From the NCBI RefSeq assembly GCF_000382425.1, contig NZ_KB908292.1, positions 396,333 to 460,332 on the forward strand: DNA of 64,000 nucleotides. The letters are read 5' to 3'. Within the stretch, counting starts at the first letter, position 1. Each line of letters starts with the position of its first letter. Of this stretch, positions 62,892 through 64,000 are shown one piece after another. The translations under genes were made by a program, and so were the position numbers. The DNA is from Empedobacter brevis NBRC 14943 = ATCC 43319 (GTDB taxonomy: Bacteria; Bacteroidota; Bacteroidia; Flavobacteriales; Weeksellaceae). Below the pieces are notes generated by a model. The model was not told the DNA's origin and did not search any database. It saw only the letters and a list, made by a program, of their open reading frames with translations.

Positions 62892-63585
62892 AAACTTTAT
62901 ACTATTTGGATTGATTATTATCACTGTCGGTTTGTACATCTTGCGTACAAAAGGAGATGATGTCGATATTAAAGATCCATTGCCTCTTAAAGTTTGGGAA
63001 CATAACAACAATACAAAGCCTATTTTATTTTATTTAAGTGGTGATGCTGGATTAGGACCTTTTTCACAATCAATATGTAAGAATCTTCATCAGAAAGGCT
63101 ATGATATCTACGCTTTAAATTCTAAAGTTTATTTTTGGAATGAAAGAGATCCTAAAAAAACGGCTGAGATATTAGCAAAATTTTTAGAAGAGAAATTCAC
63201 ACACCATCAAAATCAAGAAATTATATTTATAGGCTATTCCTTTGGAGCTGATGCGATTCCATTTATTATTAATCAACTTCCAACAAAAACTAAAGAAAAA
63301 ATCCATCAACTTATTCTTTTAGATCCTTACGAAACAGCTGATCTTGAAATTCATTATAAAAATTTAATTTTTGAAAATGTAAGTGGAGAATGGAATACAA
63401 TTCCAGAAATCAACAATCTTCCTAAGTTACATTTATCTATTATTTTAAGTGATTACGGAATAAACTATCCTTACAAAAAAATCACTTTAACCAATAAAAA
63501 AGTTATTTATTTAGGTGGTAATCATCACTTTAATCGAAATTATAAAAAGATAACTGAAACAATTTTAAAACAAATTAATTCTTAA
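62881..63585 (+). CDS. AcvB/VirJ-type lysyl-phosphatidylglycerol hydrolase
   Basis: 234 residues with an N-terminal membrane anchor or signal (about 7-22) and a VirJ alpha/beta-hydrolase domain: 'LFYLSGDAGLGPFSQSI', nucleophile elbow 'FIGYSFGADAIPF', and histidine 'GGNHHFNRN'. Homologues hydrolyse lysyl-phosphatidylglycerol in the periplasm, opposing MprF (family knowledge). Overlapping mprF by 11 bases, it should be translationally coupled, so lipid synthesis and removal are produced together. Confidence 0.88.
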   Translation: MKTKNFILFGLIIITVGLYILRTKGDDVDIKDPLPLKVWEHNNNTKPILFYLSGDAGLGPFSQSICKNLHQKGYDIYALNSKVYFWNERDPKKTAEILAKFLEEKFTHHQNQEIIFIGYSFGADAIPFIINQLPTKTKEKIHQLILLDPYETADLEIHYKNLIFENVSGEWNTIPEINNLPKLHLSIILSDYGINYPYKKITLTNKKVIYLGGNHHFNRNYKKITETILKQINS

Positions 63586-63703
63586 TAATTCAAAAACAAA
63601 TAATGTAAATCCTCGGTCAGGCTCTCCGTTTCAATCTTTTGTAGAAGAAAAAAAATAAACTAGCTTTCAGGATTCCTTATCCTAAAACCTTTATTTTATT
63701 CCA

Positions 63704-63740
63704 TAAAAAAAGCCTCAAGTAAATTACTTGAGGCTTTTGA
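63704..63740. terminator. Terminator of the rRNA operon
   Basis: AGCCTCAAGT (63711-63720) and ACTTGAGGCT (63726-63735) form a perfect stem flanked by A and T tracts. It lies just after the 5S gene on the minus strand and also ends the plus-strand MprF operon region. Confidence 0.85.
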
Positions 63741-63747
63741 TTAAAAA

Positions 63748-63853
<106 letters not shown>

Positions 63854-64000
63854 AATATTTTTAAATAGGTTTTAGTTCCTATTATTTCTTTGACATTATT
63901 GTTTTATTTATTCACACAACCGGTATACTACCATAATCCAAATAAGATTAACTAACCTTCTCTATGACGATTAAATCAATATTAGTATTTAATCTTTTTA
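63854..64000 (-). other. Part of the 23S-5S intergenic spacer
   Basis: AT-rich sequence upstream of 5S; the 23S gene is not reached. Nothing else recognised. Confidence 0.7.

Overview
The window is low-GC Bacteroidota DNA, most likely a flavobacterium of the Weeksellaceae (Empedobacter/Chryseobacterium type; genus is inference). Supporting signs are a type IX secretion sorting tail on two secreted proteins, Bacteroidota -7 boxes of the form TAnnTTTG, A-rich leaders instead of Shine-Dalgarno sites, an RteC regulator, and MobA/MobB mobilisation genes with an IntDOT-like integrase. The right edge runs into an rRNA operon: a 5S gene on the minus strand followed by part of the 23S-5S spacer.

Layout. 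(1) 1-7.4 kb is chromosomal: the start of a TamB-like protein, tsaD-rsmE, and a glyoxylate-bypass locus (aceB, aceA) with a divergent RamB/ScfR-like regulator and a perfect palindrome between them. (2) 7.4-39.98 kb is a mobile island of about 32.6 kb, bounded by an exact 16-bp direct repeat and ending in a tyrosine integrase next to the right repeat. From left to right it holds a degenerate response regulator and RteC; a cargo block of oxidoreductases, a propeller-acetolactate decarboxylase fusion, a serine hydrolase, a double SnoaL protein and five regulators; MobB/MobA with a candidate oriT; a DUF3408 gene; a decayed tract; two excisionase-like HTH genes; an operon of unknown function with a frameshifted last gene; a Gabija-type defence pair (OLD nuclease plus UvrD helicase); and a three-gene operon built around a PD-(D/E)XK-NACHT protein that I cannot assign to a named system. 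No coupling protein or type IV secretion genes are visible, so the island looks mobilisable, not self-transmissible. (3) 40-63.6 kb is chromosomal: SDR, GreA-like, MFS, a MetX-like protein with an altered catalytic triad behind a candidate leader-peptide attenuator, a tandem duplication of a T9SS-exported protein, several housekeeping genes, FabH with an AraC regulator, an M3 peptidase, AmtB, and an MprF-AcvB/VirJ operon for making and hydrolysing lysyl-phosphatidylglycerol.

The most interesting part is 27.4-38.3 kb. Two defence-like modules face each other across a perfect 37-nt palindrome. The second, an operon of a nuclease-NACHT protein, a 945-residue helical protein and a small restriction-fold protein lacking the usual lysine, is the best candidate for an undescribed system.
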